From Rhodocyclaceae bacterium UBA2346 (GTDB lineage Bacteria > Pseudomonadota > Gammaproteobacteria > Burkholderiales > Rhodocyclaceae): 64,000 nucleotides of DNA. Position 1 is the first letter of the stretch. Every line of letters begins with the position of its first letter. The stretch lies in NCBI GenBank assembly GCA_002344625.1, contig DDUE01000068.1, forward strand, positions 11,688 to 75,687. Direction: 5' to 3'. The position numbers and the translations under genes were made by a program. The notes beneath the pieces were generated by a model that saw only the letters and a list, made by a program, of their open reading frames with translations, had not been told where the DNA came from and ran no database searches. Below are positions 28,979 to 38,711 of the stretch, piece after piece.

Positions 28979-29569
28979 CTAACACATCGGCTCGAACACC
29001 CCTTCCTCGGTCACGATCCAGGCCATTGGCCGGTCGTGCGTCTGGGGCAGGGTAGTGCCGACACGGCCGGACTCGAAACCGACTCCCACCGCCGTGCTAT
29101 CGATCATCGCGAGTGTCCGGTCGAAGTACCCGCCGCCATAGCCGAGCCGGAAGCCCGCCGCATCGAACGCGTTGAGCGGCACCAGCACCACATCGGGCAC
29201 CAGCGACGGTCCTGCCGCCGGGATCGGGATTCCATGGCGATCGGCACTCATGGGCACGCCAGGCCGCCAGGCGCGGAACACCATCGGCGCCGCCTTGTCC
29301 AGCACCGCCGGGAGTGCCGCGCGCCGCTGCGCGTCGGCGGCCAGCCAGCCGGTGACGAAAGCGCGCAGGTCCGGCTCGCCGCGAAACGGCCAGCAGAATC
29401 CGAGCGTGCGCGCGGCCAGACGCTGAAGCAGCGGCGCCAGTCCGATTTCGATCGCGGCGGTCGCAGCCGCACGTTGTTCGTCGGACATCGCCGCACGCGC
29501 CGCGAGCGCCTGTTCGCGCAGGGATCTCCGTTTTCGTGCTGATTCGGGTTCGGGCTGTGGCAAGGGCAT
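28979..29569 (-). CDS. 5-formyltetrahydrofolate cyclo-ligase
   Basis: 196-residue enzyme of the YgfA/MTHFS family that makes 5,10-methenyltetrahydrofolate from 5-formyl-THF with ATP. RKRRSLREQALAAR near the start and LGYGGGYFDRTLA (about 146-158) are the family motifs. I use the ATG at 29569. Its start is only 39 bp from that of the divergent lytic transglycosylase, so the two promoters must overlap. Confidence 0.9.
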   Translation of the reverse strand: MPLPQPEPESARKRRSLREQALAARAAMSDEQRAAATAAIEIGLAPLLQRLAARTLGFCWPFRGEPDLRAFVTGWLAADAQRRAALPAVLDKAAPMVFRAWRPGVPMSADRHGIPIPAAGPSLVPDVVLVPLNAFDAAGFRLGYGGGYFDRTLAMIDSTAVGVGFESGRVGTTLPQTHDRPMAWIVTEEGVFEPMC

Positions 29570-29608
29570 CGGGTCTGCGATAATGACGGTTGATGAATGG
29601 AGCGCAAG

Positions 29609-31543
29609 ATGAACACATGGGCCGTGCCCGCAATGGTAATGTGGGTTGTCCTGACCTGTACAAGCGCCATCGCCCAGAGCGAACCGGGCGATGGCCGGAT
29701 CGTGGCCGCGCGCGAGGCTTTTCGTACCGGAGACAGCACCACGCTGGCGCTGCTTGCGGCGCAACCCAGCATGCACCCGCTCGACGCTTACGTCGAATAC
29801 TGGTTGCTGCTCAACAAGCTGGCGGGTACGGTACCACCGCCGCCGGGCGAGCTCGATTCGTTCCTGACCCGGCACGCCGATACCGTGCTGGCCGAGCGCT
29901 TGCGGATGACATGGCTGAAGCGCATGGCCAAGGAGGGCCAGTGGAGCGCCTTCCTCGGCGAATTTCCTGCGCTGCTCCGCCCGGACGAAGAACTGCGCTG
30001 CCTGGCATGGCAGGCACGGCTCGCAACCAACGACCCCGGACTGGCCGCTGAAGTCAGCGCGGCGTGGCTGTCACTGGTGAATAATCACGCCGCCTGCAAC
30101 GACGTGCTGGGCGGTCTGGCACTGCGCGGCGGCATCACTCAGGACCAGGTGTGGTGGCGATTCCGGCGCCAGATCGATAGCCGCACCCCCGAGCGCGCAC
30201 GCACGACCGCATCATGGCTGCCGGCCGGCGCTGCGCCTGCCGGCGCGACGCTGGACCAGGTACTGAAGACGCCCGGCCCCTACCTCGACCGCCTGCCTGC
30301 CAACTTTGCCGCGACCCGCGCCGGGCGGGAGCTGGCCCTTGTCGCGCTGACACGGATCGCGCGCGAGGACCCCACCGCGGCCTATGTACAGTTGCTGCGC
30401 ATCGGCGAGCGGCTGACGAACGAAGAGAGGACCTACGCTTATTCCGTACTCGGCTATCACGGCGCCCTGTCCCGCCTGCCGCTCGCCGAGGATTGGTTTG
30501 CCGCCGCCGGCGACCTGCCGCTGAGCCCGGAAAAACGTGCCTGGCGCGTGCGCGCCGCGCTGAGGCTGGAGCGCTGGCCGGCGGTCGAGGAATACATCGG
30601 GCGGCTGCCCGAGGCAGAGCGCAACCAGCCGGAATGGATCTACTGGCTGGGGCGCGCCCACGCCGCCCAGGGTCGGGAGGCGGAAGCGCAGAAACTCTAT
30701 CGCAGCATCGCCGGCGAAACCCACTTCTACGCCTTGCTGGCGAACGAAGAACTAGGCAATCTGTTCGACCCGCCCGCGCCGCAACGGCTGCCAAGCGCAG
30801 CGGACAAGGCCCGCGTCGCCAGCGATGCCGGACTGAACAGGGCACTCGCGCTGTACCGCCTCGAAATGCAGACCGAAGCCATCCGGGAATGGGCATGGGC
30901 GGTGCGCGGCAAGGACGACGGCTTCCTGAGCGCGGCGGCGAGCCTGGCACTCGAACAACGCTTGTACGATCGCGCGATCAATACCGCCGAGCTCGGCAGC
31001 GCCCAGGCGAATTTCGACTTGCGTTTCATCACGCCTTATCGCGAACTGATCGAGCCGCAAGTAAAGGAACAGAACCTCGACATGGCCTGGGTATATGGCT
31101 TGATGCGCCAGGAAAGCCGATTCATCGCACCGGCGCGCTCGTCGGCCGGCGCACAAGGGCTCATGCAGGTGATGCCGGCAACCGGGAAATGGGTTGCGGG
31201 CAAGATCGGACTCGCGGGCTACAACCAGGCGATGCTGGCCGACCCGCATACCAACGTGCTGCTCGGCACGAGCTACATGCGCCTGATCATGACCGACCTC
31301 GACAGCCATCCGGTGCTGGCATCGGCCGGATACAATGCCGGCCCGGGGCGGGCGACCCGCTGGCGGGACCGCAAGCCGCTCGAAGGCGCGATCTACACCG
31401 AGACCATCCCCTTCGACGAAACCCGCGACTATGTCAAGAAAGTGCTCGCGAACGCGGTGATCTACGCGGCGCTGCTCGAGCAACGGCCGCAGTCGCTCAA
31501 AGCGCGCATGGGCATCATCGCGCCGTCGCAGACCGTTCCCTGA
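29609..31543 (+). CDS. Soluble lytic murein transglycosylase (Slt family)
   Basis: 644-residue periplasmic enzyme. The signal peptide MNTWAVPAMVMWVVLTCTSAIA is followed by a long superhelical U/L domain (about 30-470) and a C-terminal SLT domain (about 475-640). The catalytic glutamate is Glu502 in MRQESRFIAPARSSAGAQG; GLMQVMPATGKW and ASAGYNAGPGRATRW are standard. It cleaves peptidoglycan to 1,6-anhydro-muropeptides. I use the ATG at 29609 with GGAG five bases upstream; the ATG at 29597 is an alternative. Confidence 0.92.
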   Translation: MNTWAVPAMVMWVVLTCTSAIAQSEPGDGRIVAAREAFRTGDSTTLALLAAQPSMHPLDAYVEYWLLLNKLAGTVPPPPGELDSFLTRHADTVLAERLRMTWLKRMAKEGQWSAFLGEFPALLRPDEELRCLAWQARLATNDPGLAAEVSAAWLSLVNNHAACNDVLGGLALRGGITQDQVWWRFRRQIDSRTPERARTTASWLPAGAAPAGATLDQVLKTPGPYLDRLPANFAATRAGRELALVALTRIAREDPTAAYVQLLRIGERLTNEERTYAYSVLGYHGALSRLPLAEDWFAAAGDLPLSPEKRAWRVRAALRLERWPAVEEYIGRLPEAERNQPEWIYWLGRAHAAQGREAEAQKLYRSIAGETHFYALLANEELGNLFDPPAPQRLPSAADKARVASDAGLNRALALYRLEMQTEAIREWAWAVRGKDDGFLSAAASLALEQRLYDRAINTAELGSAQANFDLRFITPYRELIEPQVKEQNLDMAWVYGLMRQESRFIAPARSSAGAQGLMQVMPATGKWVAGKIGLAGYNQAMLADPHTNVLLGTSYMRLIMTDLDSHPVLASAGYNAGPGRATRWRDRKPLEGAIYTETIPFDETRDYVKKVLANAVIYAALLEQRPQSLKARMGIIAPSQTVP

Positions 31544-31607
31544 GCCCGCCCATGCCTGGCCATCTGAACACCTCCTGCCCTTTGCTTGATCTCTCTACGG
31601 AAACTGC

Positions 31608-32576
31608 ATGATGAAACCTGCTCGCGTCGTCCTACTGGGTGGTACCGGCTTCGTTGGAAGCGCCATTGCAAACCGATTGTCCGAAGCCGGCGTGTCCGTG
31701 CTGATACCCACGCGGCGACGCAGCCGCGCGGGCCACGTGCTGCTGCTGCCCACGGTCGAGGTGGTCGAGGCCGACATCCACGACCCGGCCGCCCTCGAGC
31801 GCCTGTTCGCCGGCGCGGCTGCGGTGGTCAATCTCGTCGGCGTGCTCCACTCCAGGAGCGGCACCCCGTACGGCGCCGATTTCGCCCGGACGCACGTGGA
31901 GCTGGCGGAAAAGGTCGTGGCGGCATCCCGCAAGACCGGGGTGAAGACCCTGGTACATGTCAGCGCGCTCGGCGCCGATGCCAACGGACCGTCCGAGTAT
32001 CAGCGTTCGAAAGCTGCGGGCGAGGCGGCCGTTCGCGCGGCCGGCAATGATCTCGCCTGGACGATTCTGCGTCCGTCGGTGCTCTTTGGCCGCGATGACC
32101 GCTTCCTCAACCTGTTCGCCAAGCTCGCCCGCCTGTTCCCGGTGCTGCCGCTGGCCGGCGCAGATGCGCGCTTTCAGCCGGTCTATGTGGAAGATGTCGC
32201 CGAAGTCGCATGGCGCTGCCTGACCGACGGGGACGCGGCCGGCCAGACCTTCGATGTCGCCGGCCCCACCGTGTATACCTTGCGGCAACTGGTCGAATAC
32301 GTCGCCTCGCTGACGGGCAAGCGGCGGCCGATCTTCACGCTGTCCGAAAGCCTGGCGATGTTCCAGGCGCGGCTCATGGAGCTCGCCCCGACACCGCTGA
32401 TGAGCCGCGACAATGTCCGCTCGATGCGCGCCGACAACGTGACCAGCAATGCACCGCTGCCTTTCGGACTCGTACCGACTGCGCTCGAATCGGTGGCACC
32501 GGCCTACATCGCCAATCAAACCCTGCGCGGACGCTACTATCCGCTGCGCTGCCAGGCGCACCGAAACCAGGGCTGA
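31608..32576 (+). CDS. Complex I NDUFA9-like NAD(P)-binding protein
   Basis: 322-residue atypical short-chain dehydrogenase. The Rossmann motif is [18 protein letters not shown] (about 7-24). The Tyr-Lys pair is replaced: the segment reads [16 protein letters not shown], so Tyr and Lys are kept in YQRSK. The pattern, including [18 protein letters not shown], matches the bacterial NDUFA9/sugar-epimerase-like group. Substrate is unknown. Its TGA overlaps the cca ATG by one base. Confidence 0.85.
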   Translation: MMKPARVVLLGGTGFVGSAIANRLSEAGVSVLIPTRRRSRAGHVLLLPTVEVVEADIHDPAALERLFAGAAAVVNLVGVLHSRSGTPYGADFARTHVELAEKVVAASRKTGVKTLVHVSALGADANGPSEYQRSKAAGEAAVRAAGNDLAWTILRPSVLFGRDDRFLNLFAKLARLFPVLPLAGADARFQPVYVEDVAEVAWRCLTDGDAAGQTFDVAGPTVYTLRQLVEYVASLTGKRRPIFTLSESLAMFQARLMELAPTPLMSRDNVRSMRADNVTSNAPLPFGLVPTALESVAPAYIANQTLRGRYYPLRCQAHRNQG

Positions 32577-33802
32577 TGAAAACCTTCATGGTCGGCGGCG
32601 CGGTCCGCGACCGCCTCCTCGGGCTGAAGGTCACCGACCGCGACTGGGTGGTCGTGGGCTCCACGCCCGATGAGATGCTCGCGCGCGGCTTCCGGCCGGT
32701 GGGCAAGGACTTTCCGGTATTCCTCCATCCCGACACGCATGAGGAATACGCGCTGGCGCGCACCGAGCGCAAGACCGGCCAGGGCTACAAGGGTTTCACG
32801 TTCGATGCCGCCCCGGACGTCACCCTCGAAGAAGACCTGCTGCGCCGCGATCTCACCATCAACGCGATCGCCTGCGACGACGACGGCACCCTGATCGATC
32901 CGCACGGCGGGGCGGCCGACCTCGAACGACGCATATTCAGGCATGTCAGCGCCGCCTTCGGCGAGGACCCGGTGCGCATCCTGCGGGTTGCGCGCTTCGC
33001 CGCACGTTTCGCCGACTTCACCGTGGCCCCCGAAACCGCCGCGCTGATGCAGCGCATGGTCGAGCACGGCGAGGTCGATCACCTGGTCGCCGAACGGGTC
33101 TGGCAGGAGTTGGCGCGCGGCCTGATGGAATCGACCCCTTCGCGCATGATCACGGTACTGCGCGAGTGCGGTGCGCTGGCGCGCATCCTGCCCGAGCTCG
33201 ACCGCCTATTCGGCGTGCCTCAACCGGCCCGGCATCACCCCGAGATCGACACCGGGGTACATGTACTCGCCGTCATCGACCATGCCGCCGCGACCGGACA
33301 ACCGCTGGAAGTACGCTGGGCCTGCCTGCTTCACGATCTCGGCAAAGGCGACACCGCCCCCGAAACCTTGCCCCACCACTACGGGCACGAATCGCGCAGC
33401 GCCGAACATGCGCGCCGCGTTTCCGGACGCCTGAAGGCACCCGGCGAGTGTCGCGATCTGGCCGAGATGCTTGCACGCGAGCACGGACTCATCCACCAGG
33501 CGCCGCAATTGCGGCCTGCGACCATGGTCAAGCTGCTCGAACGCAGCGACGCCTTCAGGCGCCCGCAACGCTTCGAGCAGATGCTGGATGCGTGCGAATG
33601 CGACGCCCGGGGACGCCCCGGAAAGCCTCCCGAGCCCTATGTCGCCGCCGCCCTCTGGCGCAGCGCGCGTGCGGCCGCGGCGGCGGTCGATGCGGGTGCG
33701 CTGGCACGCGCCTGCGTCGACAAACGACTCATTCCCGAGAAAGTACACGCCGCGCGCGTGGCGGCGGTCAAGGCTACAATTGCGGAATTCCAACGATCCT
33801 GA
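32576..33802 (+). CDS. cca: Multifunctional CCA tRNA nucleotidyltransferase
   Basis: 408-residue class II CCA-adding enzyme, which adds or repairs the tRNA 3' CCA. N-terminal motifs: [12 protein letters not shown] and the DRDWVVVG catalytic acidic region, then [10 protein letters not shown] and [16 protein letters not shown]. The C-terminal half has an HD phosphohydrolase domain (CLLHDLGKG about 253-261, then H and HEH-type elements), as in the gamma/beta-proteobacterial multifunctional form. Starts in a TGATG overlap with the previous gene. Confidence 0.95.
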   Translation: MKTFMVGGAVRDRLLGLKVTDRDWVVVGSTPDEMLARGFRPVGKDFPVFLHPDTHEEYALARTERKTGQGYKGFTFDAAPDVTLEEDLLRRDLTINAIACDDDGTLIDPHGGAADLERRIFRHVSAAFGEDPVRILRVARFAARFADFTVAPETAALMQRMVEHGEVDHLVAERVWQELARGLMESTPSRMITVLRECGALARILPELDRLFGVPQPARHHPEIDTGVHVLAVIDHAAATGQPLEVRWACLLHDLGKGDTAPETLPHHYGHESRSAEHARRVSGRLKAPGECRDLAEMLAREHGLIHQAPQLRPATMVKLLERSDAFRRPQRFEQMLDACECDARGRPGKPPEPYVAAALWRSARAAAAAVDAGALARACVDKRLIPEKVHAARVAAVKATIAEFQRS

Positions 33803-33834
33803 CCGAACGCCGGCGAATGTGCTCGCGGCGACGC

Positions 33835-34032
33835 TCAGATTGCGCGCAAAATGAGCCAGGCCAGCAAGGACAGCAAGACCGTGGTGGCGAACGGAAATCT
33901 GTACGCCCGGCCCCTGAAGCGAACATTGAGATCGCCTGGCAACCGCCCGAAACCCAGATGCCGCGACAAGGCATCGCGATAGAGTCCGGTGACGAGCACG
34001 AGCGTCACCACGACCAGAACCCATTTGAGCAT
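33835..34032 (-). CDS. Small membrane protein, DUF2905
   Basis: 65-residue protein with two hydrophobic helices (about 1-17 and 45-63) around the polar segment RHLGFGRLPGDLNVRFRGRA. RLPGDL is characteristic of DUF2905, a widespread small inner-membrane family of unknown role. It is convergent with cca (32 bp between) and divergent from the GST gene, in its own unit. Confidence 0.85.
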   Translation of the reverse strand: MLKWVLVVVTLVLVTGLYRDALSRHLGFGRLPGDLNVRFRGRAYRFPFATTVLLSLLAWLILRAI

Positions 34033-34122
34033 GCGTGCCCCCCACCGCGAAAGACCCATTAAACCCCGGCCGGGATCGAGACCGCAAATGCGGCCGAGCC
34101 CCGGCGTGCCAGAGCCTCGCAC

Positions 34123-34743
34123 ATGATCACGTTGTACACCTGGAGCACCCCGAACGGCAGGAAAGTCTCGATCGCGCTCGAAGAGCTCGCGCTGCCCTAC
34201 GAGGTACGGCCTGTCGACATCAGCCGCAACGAGCAATTCGCCCCCGAGTTTCTGGCGCTCAATCCGAACAACAAGATTCCGGTCATCGTCGACACTGAGG
34301 GGCCCGAGGGCAAACCGATCACGGTGATCGAATCGGGCGCCATCCTGCTGTATCTCGCGGGCAAGGCCGGCAAGCTGCTGCCGGCCGACCTGCGCAGCCG
34401 GCTCGAAGCGATCCAGTGGCTGATGTTCCAGATCGGCGGCGTGGGGCCGATGCTGGGGCAGGCACACCATTTTCTGCGCTTCGCCCCGGAGGTGATCCCG
34501 TATGCGATCGATCGCTATTCGAAGGAGGCCGCGCGCCTCTACGCCGTCCTCAACGCCCGCCTGAGCACTCACGAATGGCTGGGCGGCACAAGCTATTCGA
34601 TTGCCGACATTGCAACCTTCCCCTGGATTGCCCGCCATGACTGGCAGGGCATCGACCTGAAGCGCTTTCCGGCGCTCAAGCGCTGGTTCGAGTGCGTCGC
34701 CGCGCGCCCCGCCGTACAACGCGGCATGGAGATCCCCAAGTGA
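34123..34743 (+). CDS. Glutathione S-transferase family, YfcG/Nu-like
   Basis: 206-residue GST. The thioredoxin-like N-terminal domain has the Nu-class motif YTWSTPNGRKVSIALEEL, in which Thr and Asn of TPNG contact glutathione, and the cis-Pro NKIPVIVD followed by ESGAILLYLA. YfcG-type enzymes act as glutathione-dependent disulfide reductases. The stop overlaps the next start by 4 nt (GTGA), suggesting coupled expression with the hydrolase. Confidence 0.88.
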   Translation: MITLYTWSTPNGRKVSIALEELALPYEVRPVDISRNEQFAPEFLALNPNNKIPVIVDTEGPEGKPITVIESGAILLYLAGKAGKLLPADLRSRLEAIQWLMFQIGGVGPMLGQAHHFLRFAPEVIPYAIDRYSKEAARLYAVLNARLSTHEWLGGTSYSIADIATFPWIARHDWQGIDLKRFPALKRWFECVAARPAVQRGMEIPK

Positions 34744-35555
34744 ACAGATCGCGCTTCGGCGAACTCGAAGTTCTTGTCCGCAGCCCGGAGGGCATGCCGG
34801 CCCGCGCCACGCCGCTGCTGTTCATACATGGCGCCTATACGGCCGCCTGGTGCTGGGACGAGTTTTTCCTGCCCTACTTCGCCGCGCGGGGTTATGGCAG
34901 CTATGCACTGTCGCTGTCGGGCCATGGCCACAGCCGCAGGCGCGGTCTGCTCGACAGCTTTTCGATCGCGGACTATGTGGCCGACGTCAAGGAAGTGGTC
35001 GCCGCGCTGCCCGCGCCACCGGTGCTGATCGGTCACTCGATGGGCGGCATGGTGGTACAGAAGTACCTCGAACAGAATGACACGCCGGCCGCGGTACTCC
35101 TGTGCTCGGTTCCGCCGCAGGGTCTGATGAGCTCGGCCTTCGGCCTGATGTTCAACAAACCCGGCATGCTGGCCGACCTCAACCGCATGATGGGCGGCGG
35201 TCAGCCGAACCTCGACAGCATTCGCGAGGCGCTCTTTCACCAACCGGTCGAGACCGAACGCCTGCTCCGCTATGCCACGCTCTCGCAACCCGAATCGCAT
35301 CGCGCGATCTGGGACATGACCTTGTTCAACCTCCCGCATGTATCGCGCGTGAAGCGCCCCCCGCTCTTGATCCTGGGTGCCGAACACGACCACCTGATCT
35401 CGCCGGCCCAAGTCGAGGTGACGGCATCGACATACGGCACCGACGCCCACATCTTTGCGGGCATCGGCCACGGTGTGATGCTCGAGCAGGGCTGGGAAAC
35501 GGTTGCGGCACACATCGCCGGCTGGCTGGAAACCACGCTCGGCCCTCAGCGGTAA
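34740..35555 (+). CDS. Alpha/beta hydrolase
   Basis: 271-residue alpha/beta hydrolase. Oxyanion loop LLFIHGAYTAAWCWDEFF, nucleophile elbow GHSMGG (Ser about 99), acid in LGAEHDHLIS and histidine in GIGHGVMLEQ give a complete triad. Substrate unknown. The GTG start overlaps the GST stop; an ATG further upstream in frame lies inside the GST gene and adds nothing family-like. The pair GST-hydrolase is probably co-translated. Confidence 0.85.
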   Translation: MNRSRFGELEVLVRSPEGMPARATPLLFIHGAYTAAWCWDEFFLPYFAARGYGSYALSLSGHGHSRRRGLLDSFSIADYVADVKEVVAALPAPPVLIGHSMGGMVVQKYLEQNDTPAAVLLCSVPPQGLMSSAFGLMFNKPGMLADLNRMMGGGQPNLDSIREALFHQPVETERLLRYATLSQPESHRAIWDMTLFNLPHVSRVKRPPLLILGAEHDHLISPAQVEVTASTYGTDAHIFAGIGHGVMLEQGWETVAAHIAGWLETTLGPQR

Positions 35556-35575
35556 GCCGCGCTCGCGGCGCCGCG

Positions 35576-36733
35576 CTACAGCGTATGCAGGCGATCGCCG
35601 CGCATGAAACCGAGCAAGGGCATGTCGATGCCCTTGCCCAGCGCCAGCACCTTGAAGAGCTCGCCCATCTCCTGCGGGGTGGTCAGGCGTTGGACTGCGC
35701 GGGCGGCCCTGATGTAGTCCGCTCCGGTCTCGGGTCCCCGCCTGGCCAGGCATTCCAGAATGCCGCAATTGAACAGAAACGCCGCCTGAGTCGTATAGCC
35801 CAGCACCTCCAGGCCCGCTTCGAAGCCGGCTTCGGCCACCGCGGTGAAATCGACGAAGGCGGTGATGTCATTCAAACCCGGCCACAGGAAGGGATCGCCG
35901 TGGGCATGGTGGCGGTAGTAGCACAGCAGCGTGCCGCTCGCGCGCGAGGGCAGGTAGTACTCGGCGCGCGGGTAACCGTAATCGACGAGAAGCAACGCGC
36001 CGACCGCCAGACGATGCGCCAGCTCGGCCACCCACGCCTGACCGGCCAGATTGATTTCGGTCACATACTCGCCCTGGTCCGGCATCGGCAGCTCGAGCGC
36101 GCGCGCCGCCTCGAGCACCCGACCCGTGGCCTCGACGTCCGCCCAGCGCAATGCGCCCGCCCCGTCCACGGCGACGCCGCGCTCGAACAAGCCGCCGCCA
36201 CGTGCAACCACAAGATGGGCCGGCATCACATCGAGGACTTCGTTGGCGACCAATACCCCCGAAAAGCGCTCCGGCAGGCTGTCGAGCCAGCGCACCCGGC
36301 TGGCCAGGTGCGGCACTTTGCTTGCCAGGGTGTCGAACTGGCGTTCGCGCAGCTCGCCCGACAATTCGAGGATGTCATAGCGCAGCGGCAGCTCGCCGCG
36401 ACGCTCGAGCTCGAGCAGCAGGTCGGCGGCGAGCAGACCCGTGCCGGCGCCGACCTCGATCACGTGCGGCGCGCTCGCAGCCTGGACCTGCGCCACCTGG
36501 GCAGCCAAGGCCTGGCCAAACAGAGGGGTCAGTTCAGGCGATGTGATGAAATCACCACCGGCGCCGAACTTTCGCGCACCGCCGCTGTAGTAGCCGATAC
36601 CCGGCGCATACAGTGCAAGCTCCATGTAGCGTGCGAAACTGATCCAGCCGAGCGCGGCGATCTCGGAACGCACACGCTCGGTAAGGCAGGCACTCTGGGC
36701 GAGCGCATCGGAAGTCGGGGGGGGCAGGTTCAT
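35576..36733 (-). CDS. SAM-dependent methyltransferase, MidA/NDUFAF7 family
   Basis: 385-residue protein of the DUF185/NDUFAF7 family. GWISFARYMELALYAPGIGYYS and GAGGDFITSPELTPLFGQALA (in part) are signatures; SAM-binding motif is IEVGAGTGLLAADLLLEL. Mitochondrial NDUFAF7 methylates an arginine of complex I subunit NDUFS2; bacterial role is unproven. It is convergent with the hydrolase gene and diverges from the pteridine reductase, 116 bp apart. Confidence 0.9.
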   Translation of the reverse strand: MNLPPPTSDALAQSACLTERVRSEIAALGWISFARYMELALYAPGIGYYSGGARKFGAGGDFITSPELTPLFGQALAAQVAQVQAASAPHVIEVGAGTGLLAADLLLELERRGELPLRYDILELSGELRERQFDTLASKVPHLASRVRWLDSLPERFSGVLVANEVLDVMPAHLVVARGGGLFERGVAVDGAGALRWADVEATGRVLEAARALELPMPDQGEYVTEINLAGQAWVAELAHRLAVGALLLVDYGYPRAEYYLPSRASGTLLCYYRHHAHGDPFLWPGLNDITAFVDFTAVAEAGFEAGLEVLGYTTQAAFLFNCGILECLARRGPETGADYIRAARAVQRLTTPQEMGELFKVLALGKGIDMPLLGFMRGDRLHTL

Positions 36734-36849
36734 TGCGGGCCAGCGAGCGAAAAGCGGCATTCTAGCGCCTGAAGCACTGGCCGCGCCGCCCCCGCGGCAC
36801 ACGGCTCGACGACACGACACCAACCGACACGCATGCGGAAAACCCATCG

Positions 36850-37599
36850 ATGACCCCACTGCAATCCCGTCCCGTCATGCTGATCACCGGCGCGGCCAGA
36901 CGCATAGGCGCCCGGATCGCGCGCGAACTCCATGCCGCGGGAGCCGATGTCGTGCTCCATTACCACCGGTCGGCCGGCGACGCGCAAGCGCTTGCGGCCG
37001 AGTTGAACGCCACCCGTCGCGATTCGGCGACGACCGTGGCGGGAGACCTCAAGGAAGACGGCGTGCCGGAGTCGGCCATCGCCGCGGTGATCGCCCGCCA
37101 CCAGCGTCTCGACGCGCTGATCAACAATGCCTCGAGCTTCTACCCGACGCCGATCGGCACGATCGACTCGCGCGCCTGGACCGATCTGATCGGCTCCAAC
37201 CTCAAGGCGCCACTGTTTCTCGCGCAGGCCGCGGCGCCGCATCTGGCGCTCACGCGCGGCGTCATCGTCAACATCATCGACATTCACGCCGAACGCCCGC
37301 TGCGCAACTATCCGGTCTACTGCGCAGCCAAGGCCGGGCTGCTGGGCCTCACACGGTCGCTGGCCATCGAATTGGCGCCGGAAATCAGAGTGAACGGCGT
37401 CTCGCCGGGCCCGATCGAATGGCCGGACGATCACCAGTTCTCGCCTGCCGAACGTGCCGAGATCATCGCCCACACCTTGCTCAAGCGCGCAGGCCAACCC
37501 GCCGACATCGCCCGCGCGGTGCGTTTCCTGGTGTTCGACGCGCCCTACGTGACCGGCCAGACCCTCGCCGTCGACGGCGGGCGGAACGCTCATCTATGA
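36850..37599 (+). CDS. Pteridine reductase / dihydromonapterin reductase-like SDR
   Basis: 249-residue short-chain dehydrogenase. LITGAARRIGARIAREL is the cofactor loop with the TGxxxRxG form of the pteridine-reductase (PTR1/FolM) group; NNASSFYPTPIG and YCAAKAGLLGLTRSLA (Tyr and Lys) follow. Likely reduces dihydropterins or dihydrofolate with NADPH. Specificity is inferred from the TGxxxRxG and NNASSF motifs. Confidence 0.85.
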   Translation: MTPLQSRPVMLITGAARRIGARIARELHAAGADVVLHYHRSAGDAQALAAELNATRRDSATTVAGDLKEDGVPESAIAAVIARHQRLDALINNASSFYPTPIGTIDSRAWTDLIGSNLKAPLFLAQAAAPHLALTRGVIVNIIDIHAERPLRNYPVYCAAKAGLLGLTRSLAIELAPEIRVNGVSPGPIEWPDDHQFSPAERAEIIAHTLLKRAGQPADIARAVRFLVFDAPYVTGQTLAVDGGRNAHL

Positions 37600-37624
37600 C
37601 CAAGTTGCAATGCAGCAATCCACA

Positions 37625-37652
37625 TCGACCGATCAATACATCGGCGTATAAT
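37625..37652 (+). promoter_or_regulatory. Probable promoter of ttcA
   Basis: TCGACC at 37625-37630, a 16-bp spacer and a perfect TATAAT at 37647-37652. Transcription would start near 37659, 20 bp before the ttcA start. Confidence 0.55.
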
Positions 37653-37678
37653 CCGAGCATCTCGCCTGGATTTTCGTC

Positions 37679-38659
37679 GTGACCGCACTTACGCCCCCCG
37701 CCGAAACGGCCGACAGCCGCTTCTCGAACACTTTCCTGCGGCTCAAGAAGAAGCTCGAGCGCAGCGTGGGCGAGGCGATCGCCGCGTTCAACATGATCGA
37801 GGACGGCGACGTCGTCATGGTGTGCATGTCGGGCGGCAAGGACTCCTACACCCTGTTGTCGTGTTTGATGGCCTTGCGCGAGCGCGCGCCGGTCGGTTTC
37901 CGTCTGGTCGCGATGAATCTCGACCAGCGCCAGCCTGGCTTTCCCGCCGATGTCCTGCCCGCCTATTTCGAATCCATCGGGATCGAGTACCGCATCGTCA
38001 CCGAAGACACTTATTCGATCGTCAAGGACAAGATCCCCGAGGGCAAGACCACCTGCTCGCTCTGCTCGCGGTTGCGACGCGGCATCATCTACCGCACCGC
38101 GCGCGAACTCGGCGCGACCAAGATCGCCCTCGGCCATCATCGCGACGACATTCTCGAAACCTTCTTTCTCAACCTGTTCTTCGGCGGCCACATCAAGGCG
38201 ATGCCGCCCAAGCTCGTCAGCGACGACGGCGAGCACATCGTGATTCGCCCGCTCGCGCACTGTGTCGAGAGCGACATCATCCGGTTCGCCCGCACCATGA
38301 ATTTCCCGATCATTCCGTGCAATCTGTGCGGTTCGCAGGAGAACGCCCAGCGCAGGCAGATCAAGGCCATGCTGCAGGGCTGGGAACGGGAACACCCCGG
38401 CAGGATCGCGTCGATCTTCACCGCACTGGGCAACGTCGTCCCCTCGCACCTCGCCGACGCAGGGCTTTTCGACTTCAAGAGCCTCAAACCAGGCGTGCCG
38501 GCCGACGAAGGCGACACGGTGTTCGACCCGCCGCAACTCGCGCCGGCACCGGCTTTTCCAGTCAGCATCATGCACGCGTTCGATACGCACACCCGCACCG
38601 ACGTCGGCCCCCTCTTGCACACCGCGGACGGAGCGGACAAACTTGCAGGCATGCTGTGA
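37679..38659 (+). CDS. ttcA: tRNA 2-thiocytidine(32) synthetase TtcA
   Basis: 326-residue tRNA-thiolating enzyme that makes s2C32 with an Fe-S cluster. PP-loop [16 protein letters not shown] (about 50-65), then CxxC in [12 protein letters not shown] and the third cysteine region [18 protein letters not shown] at 37679 is used as start, no ATG being near; downstream in-frame ATGs are too late. The C-terminal ~60 residues after [10 protein letters not shown] are poorly conserved in the family. Confidence 0.93.
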   Translation: MTALTPPAETADSRFSNTFLRLKKKLERSVGEAIAAFNMIEDGDVVMVCMSGGKDSYTLLSCLMALRERAPVGFRLVAMNLDQRQPGFPADVLPAYFESIGIEYRIVTEDTYSIVKDKIPEGKTTCSLCSRLRRGIIYRTARELGATKIALGHHRDDILETFFLNLFFGGHIKAMPPKLVSDDGEHIVIRPLAHCVESDIIRFARTMNFPIIPCNLCGSQENAQRRQIKAMLQGWEREHPGRIASIFTALGNVVPSHLADAGLFDFKSLKPGVPADEGDTVFDPPQLAPAPAFPVSIMHAFDTHTRTDVGPLLHTADGADKLAGML

Positions 38660-38711
38660 TGACCGCGCAGGCCTTCGGACCTCCGCCCACCAACTGACCG
38701 CCCCCACGCAC